Of a DNA stretch of 64,000 nucleotides, positions 58,860 to 64,000 are shown piece after piece. Origin of the DNA: Rattus norvegicus (taxonomy: Eukaryota > Chordata > Mammalia > Rodentia > Muridae). A model generated the notes under the pieces. That model did not search any database. It was given only the letters and a program-made list of their open reading frames with translations, and was not told the origin of the DNA. Each line of letters begins with the position of its first letter. Positions within the stretch are counted from its first letter, which is position 1. The translations under genes were made by a program, and so were the position numbers. The stretch is from positions 43,754,501-43,818,500 of the forward strand of contig NC_086028.1 in the NCBI RefSeq assembly GCF_036323735.1. The letters run 5' to 3'.

Positions 58860-60709
58860 ACCACAGGAAGTTCTTGAGAAAGGCTTATAGAAATGTTTTG
58901 ACACAAACATGTATAGCTCAAGTTAGTCTTGGAACACCATGTAGCCAAGCATAAAATCCCAATCCTGTAAAGCATGTCCAGTAACTCCTTAAGGCTCCCA
59001 GGACCTGGAAAATGGTGCAACTAGGGACATGGAAATAGCAATTTTCTCACAGGGAAGGTTAAAAAATGAAGTCAAGAGTAGAATTAAATTTACCAAGTAC
59101 TATACAAATATTTATTGTATTTTAGAAATGCAATAGAATCTCATGTATATAAAGAAGGTGGTAAAATATAACTATAAAATAATTTTCATTTTAATAACTG
59201 AAGTCAAAACAAGAAAGATGTGTTCCCATACCCCTAGTATGAACCCTGTGACTCTACCAGGTCCTGCTCCTTCAGGGGGAGAATTTGCTAGACTACCACA
59301 CCTGTGCTCCCATGCAGGAACACTGAGCCCCAGATCTCACCCCTAAAACTGTGAGATGGTTACACTCTGCAGAGCCTGGGTAACTTGGCTACACACACTT
59401 TCCACAATGCACATGTTTTAAAAGCAATACTAAGAAATGATTATAGCCTGCTGGAATGAATCAAATCAGAACATCAGCCAACAAGAAAAGGATGCAGTGT
59501 GCTGTACAAGGTTATGCCGGTCAGATGCACCTGGACCAGAAGACTGGGATGAGTTCTGTCTTCTCACCAGTTCTCATTCAGTTCTGCCTCACTTCAATAC
59601 TTCACTGGCTTCAGGGTTCCTTGGCAGCTGAAGGAATGAGCTGGGAACCAACCTTCTAGTCCCCACCCACCTGAGCCTTTCAAATGGCAGAGAATGATGG
59701 CCATTTTCCTCCAGATTTCTAGGGATACAGGCTGTGTGTCATATCCTAGGATAACCCTTTCAATTATAACTCAAGTGAGGTCTATACAGCCTCTTTGTTG
59801 CAGAAAGTCTTCTCTCGAGGACGTTTGCAGGGAAACAGACCTGCAAAGGCTACTCCCTGACAGTTCACCCCCACCGAGACACGGTTACTACACAGTACAC
59901 CAATACCTTCTTTGATGGTCTAATAATAAAATTATGATATTTGTATTCATTTTATACCAAACAGACATTGGAAAGAAAAGTGAGGTGTTCTGAGGAAGGA
60001 ATTCATGATAGCCAAACCTTCTGATGTCAAGTCTACACTCCCTTGGCCTCTAATCTCAACCGAATTTTAGGAACTATGCCTACTCCGTGAACTTGGAAGT
60101 TGTTTTTGCCTCATATAAATAGACCTTCATTCAGCACTAAAAACTTGAGTGGAAAGTAGATGTGAAATAAAAACATTGATTTTTTTTCTCATCTTGGTAA
60201 ATGCTTTGAATCTCTTCAAGGATCTGGCTGCTTGAAGAAGGTTGGGACTCATGGGGCTCTGTTTCAGTCCCTCTGGGAAAACTAGTCTCTCATCCACAAT
60301 TAAAAACACTGTACAGAACATGTGTTTTATTAGGGCTGGTGTCTGCATTCCATTTCAGAAAAGCATTTAAAATAGAGTTCAGAATTTATGCTCAAAATTT
60401 TGTTTGAATTAGTAACAGTCACAATTGGAAGTTTGAAAACTCTGGTTCTAATGTTCATGTGAGATACACACAGTTGCTCATAAGCAATGAACTGAAATGT
60501 AGAGATAACCAAAAGGAACTGTATGATATTTTATGAGTTTAATAACTCAGGCTTTTGTATGTTCCAGCCATCACAGTATCTATCCCTAAGACCATCTTGA
60601 TAACTGAAGTAGACTCAAATTTCCCAGAGTCCCAGGTACACGCGAATGTGCTTATACTTCATTGCATCCCATGGAGAATGAGTTGGGTTGTTTCAAAGTT
60701 CCCATTTAA

Positions 60710-60774
<65 letters not shown>

Positions 60775-61150
60775 GAAAACCAAGTTACTTAATTGAAGGT
60801 AGTTGTTTTAAGACTGAATAGCATGGATGTCCTTGACACTGAGGTTACATCTGTGACCCTTGTTCAGGTGGAAGGATAAGGAAGCAGGGACCGAGGCAGA
60901 GTGATGACTGGAGTTGGGATCCAGAGGAAGCCATTGTGGATTCAGCCTGCCTCATAGGCAGCTGGGTCCTATGTTCCTAGCAAATACACATGATTTTAAT
61001 CTCCTTTCCTTCACTACGACATGTGCTACTAATTAGTTTGGGCTTTTTGTCTCCCCATTCTCTATACAACACTTTACAACAGTGCCCATGTCAGGGATCT
61101 TCATTTTTAGTGAATGCTAACCAAGGGTTTGGGTAGGAAATATATCCTAA
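58860..61150 (-). repeat. Inverted arm plus spacer half, unit 4
   Basis: Matches the left arm of other units to about 60580, then runs on as the reverse complement of the spacer (7560 back to 7140 in unit 1) without a break. This is the only copy in which the inverted element is contiguous across the point where units 1-3 fold back. Confidence 0.7.
60712..60772. repeat. (CT)n microsatellite
   Basis: About 30 CT units inside the inverted spacer half of unit 4; absent from the matching position in unit 1 (about 7450). Confidence 0.96.
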
Positions 61151-61314
61151 AGATACACCTAGAATGTGAAATGAGAAACCAATAGATTGTGTTGGATCTT
61201 ATCTTAAGAAGCAGAAAACAAAGTCAAGTATATTCTGAGGAGTCCCTCAATCCATGTGAGAAGCCCTGGGAATTGTAGAAGGGGCTTGGCAATGCTATAG
61301 AAGAAAATACTCAG

Positions 61315-61555
61315 TGTCAAAATCATGGACTGGTGATGTGGCTCAGGAGAGTGAGGGCAAACATGAGGACCAGCACTGGCATCTCAGTACCCGTGTACCA
61401 CATCTGATGTCCTGTTCACAAATGTACTCGGTCCTGAGAGACAGGAGGATGACATGTACTTACAAAGTTGCTGTATATCTGAGAAAACATGATCCCCAGG
61501 TTTAGAGAAAGTCAATCCTCAAAGGAGGAAGGGAGAGTGATAGAGAAGGAGACAT
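61315..61555 (+). mobile_element. B4/RSINE-like SINE, unit 4
   Basis: Same element as 6600-6830 but on the + strand, and longer at its 3' end (to 'gagaccctgttctgtc'). Confidence 0.45.
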
Positions 61556-61573
61556 GAGACCCTGTTCTGTCTT

Positions 61574-61578
61574 TTGTG

Positions 61579-61618
<40 letters not shown>
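61574..61618. repeat. (GT)n microsatellite
   Basis: About 22 GT units. Confidence 0.96.
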
Positions 61619-61619
<1 letters not shown>

Positions 61620-61709
61620 TTTGTGTGCTATGTGTATCTATCTGTGCCTTTGTGTCTGTTCATGGTTCCACATTCATCTTCCCCAACATCTCTACATTCA
61701 CATGTACAG

Positions 61710-61710
<1 letters not shown>

Positions 61711-61763
<53 letters not shown>
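61711..61763. repeat. (CA)n microsatellite
   Basis: About 26 CA units, in inverted orientation to the GT tract 92 bp upstream. Confidence 0.96.
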
Positions 61764-61765
<2 letters not shown>

Positions 61766-62043
61766 AAATTGTATTATCCACAAGCAATAACGTATTGTGA
61801 CAATAAACAACATCCTTACCATAAAATGAGAGAACTTGGAAAAATACTGTTCCCAAAGGAATGATGGACAGCATAATTCACTTGCCTCTTTCTTGAAAAT
61901 ACTCCAATTTTTTTTAAAAATTTCCATCACAATGTATTTGGTGATAACATAAATATATTAAGACAGACCCCAATTAAGAAGCATATGTAATTTCTTCTTT
62001 TGATGCTGTAATAAAAATATTCTGACAAAGCAGCGTAAGGGAG

Positions 62044-62716
62044 TGTTGTTGTAAAAATATAAAAATGAAACGGTATTGTTTGGTCTTTTACCCTGCTAGG
62101 TCCTACACCTCAGTGCCCCAGATATCTGCTAGATATCTTGATGGAAACACAGCCTAGCCACACACTTTCTTACACTCAAACTCTCACATAAAAGAACACA
62201 CAACACAATAATCTTAGATCCAATTGGTAAGATATAATTGCCCACTTAAACATACAAAGCCCAGGACCATCTATCCCTTGCACCTTTTATTTGCCAAGTC
62301 TCCAGCTTCTCCTTCTCCCACGACGACTCCTCGCTTCTCCCCTCTTTCCATCTTTTCTTTACTCACTCTCCCAACTTTATGAACTCTTCCATGCTTTAGT
62401 TTCTCCTTCTCCTACAACGACTCCTAGCTTCTCCCCTCTCTCCATCTCCTGTCTCCTCTAACTCTTCTCAGTTCCCCATCGTCTCTAAACTGTTCCTTTC
62501 CCTCCTATCTTCATTTCTCCTCCCTCACTCTCTCAACTGTTCCATCCTTTCCCCCCCTGCTCAGGTTCTACTGGCTCAACTGTTGCCAACTGTCTTCTCT
62601 CAACCTATTCTCTGAATCTAATCCCCCTCTCGCTCCTGACTCCTCCCTCTGCCCAAATCTAGCGCTCTTGCCTTTATTTTACAAATTCAAAGAGAACTCT
62701 AAGGCAAACCACAACA
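62044..62716. mobile_element. Solo LTR (673 bp)
   Basis: Starts TGTTGTTG and ends CAACA, with identical 6-bp flanks AGGGAG (62038-62043 and 62717-62722). The flanking old repeat reads through when the element is removed. This fits a solo LTR of a class II retrovirus. Inside is a pyrimidine-rich region (about 62295-62640) containing two near-identical 45-bp segments (from about 62307 and 62402). Transcriptional orientation is unclear. Confidence 0.75.
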
Positions 62717-62881
62717 AGGGAGGAAGGGTGAATTTTGGCTCACAGCCCCAGAAGGATACAGACCATCAAGGTGGGACAGACATGGCAGCTTAAAGAGAAA
62801 GCACAGTCGTATGGGCAGAAGGCCATACTCAGGAAGCAAAGCAGAGAACATGAACTGTGGCCAAGTTACACACCCCAAAAC

Positions 62882-63425
62882 TCATTTATGTAGTAATAAT
62901 TCTTTCAGGGGTTTTCTACAGCTTTTTGCTCCTAAGTAATTGTTAGTATTTCTATGCTCTGCTCCAGGCAGTTATATATCCCTGTATTTTTTAATAAAAA
63001 GCTGCAAGCCTAATCTTGGCTCTGAGGTATTCGAACCTGTCTAGGCTGCTAATACCCAGACAAATGCCCTTTACCTGCATCTGGTTATGCCCTGACCCCC
63101 TCTTGTCCATATGTGTTCTCATGGTTGCTCTCTTATCATTACCTCATGGCAAATCCTCTATTTCTCTTCAGTTGGTTTCTCTATGCCTCTTCTGGTCCTT
63201 TTATACTCTGCCTCTGTCCTTGGTACCCTGGGATTGGAAGTCCTGCCACATTTTCCTTTGCACGGCTAATTTCCTGATCAGAACTTTATTAACCAATCTT
63301 TGATGGTGAAAACAATTTTTACATAAAATAGACCCTGGTCATGGCTAAGCAAGTTATCTTCCGGTCTGCAGCCAGATGTCTGGGCCTATAAATCATCATT
63401 GGAATACACATTGCATGAAATCATC
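62882..63425. other. Second interruption of the old repeat, LTR-like
   Basis: About 540 bp that does not fit the surrounding repeat. The - strand has a TATA-like TATAAAAGG (complement of about 63197-63205) and AATAAA. No clear terminal dinucleotides or target duplication found. Confidence 0.35.
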
Positions 63426-63727
63426 CACCAACATGTTTCCAGTGACCCACTTGTTCCAGTTAGGCTCCTCCTTTTGAAGATTCCACAATGTTTTGAAAGG
63501 GCACCTCCATCTGGGCACTGGGTACCTAATCATGTGAGACTTTGGGGGAACATTTCTTATTCAAACTTACATATTCCATGCCTGGTTCTCATATGCCATC
63601 TATTAATGCAAAGTGTTTTTTGTTCAGCATCAAAATCCCCATAGTCTTTAACAGTCACCAATACTTTGAAAAGCCCAAAGTTGAGACTCTCATGAAATGC
63701 AGGCAGTTTCTTTTTTATATGTAATTT

Positions 63728-63925
63728 ATTTTTATTGGATATGTTTCTTTATTTACATTTCAAATGTTATTCCCTTTCCCGGTTTCCAGTCCATAAGACC
63801 CCTAACTTTTCTCCTTCCTCCTCCCCCATAAGGGTGTTTGCCTGCATCCACCACTCCCTTATTGCCCCCCTGACAATCCCCTGCACTAGTGGTCCAACCT
63901 GGTCAGGACCGAGGACTTCTCACAA
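63728..63925 (-). mobile_element. L1 3'-UTR fragment
   Basis: Antisense rat-type L1 3' end: the complement of the terminal …gaaatgtaaataaa… and G-rich tract is clear. Short 5'-truncated copy. Confidence 0.8.
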
Positions 63926-64000
63926 ATCAATTTCTTAGTTATGGTTTTCTATGAAAAAGAAACAAAACAGGAAAAAGTCAAATTAATATTTCCAATGCAT

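Larger units (their letters stand above)
57721..61556 (+). repeat. Partial duplication unit 4
   Basis: The unit start block, B1 fragment, B3-type SINE and inverted arm are recognisable. From about 60580 the sequence continues as the reverse complement of the right half of the spacer in units 1-3 (compare 7560 back to about 6600), ending in the SINE now on the + strand. No receptor follows. Confidence 0.7.
61995..63610 (+). repeat. Old rodent interspersed repeat, split twice
   Basis: Fragments at about 61995-62043, 62717-62880 and 63425-63610 read in order like one common rodent repeat (…ctgtaataaaaatattctgac…, …ttttggctcacagccccagaagg…, …gagactttgggggaacattt…). The family is not named with confidence. 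Confidence 0.45.

Noticed and set aside
62296..62640. Possible CRISPR-like or satellite array
   Set aside because: Only two similar segments, no regular spacing, and it lies within a solo LTR in a mammalian genome.
63016..63303. 95-codon + strand frame
   Set aside because: It lies in LTR-like repetitive sequence, with no recognisable domain or paralogue in the window.

Overview
The window is mammalian, almost certainly from rat (Rattus) or a very close rodent. It holds intronless olfactory receptor reading frames, rodent L1 elements with G-rich 3' UTRs, B1/B3-type SINEs, a rat-type ID SINE and a rodent class II (betaretrovirus-like) provirus. Nothing looks bacterial. There are no rRNA genes, no functional tRNA genes and no CRISPR arrays. 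The only intact protein-coding genes I can support are three olfactory receptor genes, all on the + strand: 14136-15050, 34232-35152 and 55288-56208.

The three receptors sit in a tandem array of related units (about 3127-25640, 25641-39235 and 39236-57720), with a partial fourth copy at about 57721-61556. Receptor starts are 20.1 and 21.1 kb apart. Without the large transposon insertions the spacing is roughly 12.5 and 14.2 kb. Each full unit reads: B1 fragment, B3-type SINE, old L1 3'-UTR remnant, a broken 5' receptor fragment on the - strand, an inverted-repeat arm, a spacer with old L1 and SINE pieces, the opposite arm, about 4 kb of upstream flank (less in unit 2), then the + strand receptor and its 3' flank. 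Each unit is therefore an inverted duplication whose left receptor has decayed and whose right receptor survives.

Later insertions and deletions tell the copies apart. Unit 1 carries a 7.58 kb provirus (16815-24393, - strand) with two LTRs and a perfect 6-bp target duplication; the matching site in unit 2 is empty. Unit 2 carries a roughly 240-bp poly(A) retrocopy of an unknown transcript (31091-31328) and has lost 1.6-2.5 kb next to a CA repeat. Unit 3 is interrupted by a nearly full-length but broken L1 (40703-47115) that carries an extra old L1 fragment inside the same target duplication. The left edge (1-3126) is the 3' half of another L1. The right edge (about 61.9-64 kb) holds an old repeat split by a 673-bp solo LTR, plus an L1 3'-end fragment.

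The receptors would act in olfactory sensory neurons as odorant-sensing GPCRs. Receptor 1 has a changed TM7 motif and two lost valine codons; receptors 2 and 3 look fully intact. Repeat family names are from memory, not from a database search. Boundaries of old repeats and duplication arms are approximate.
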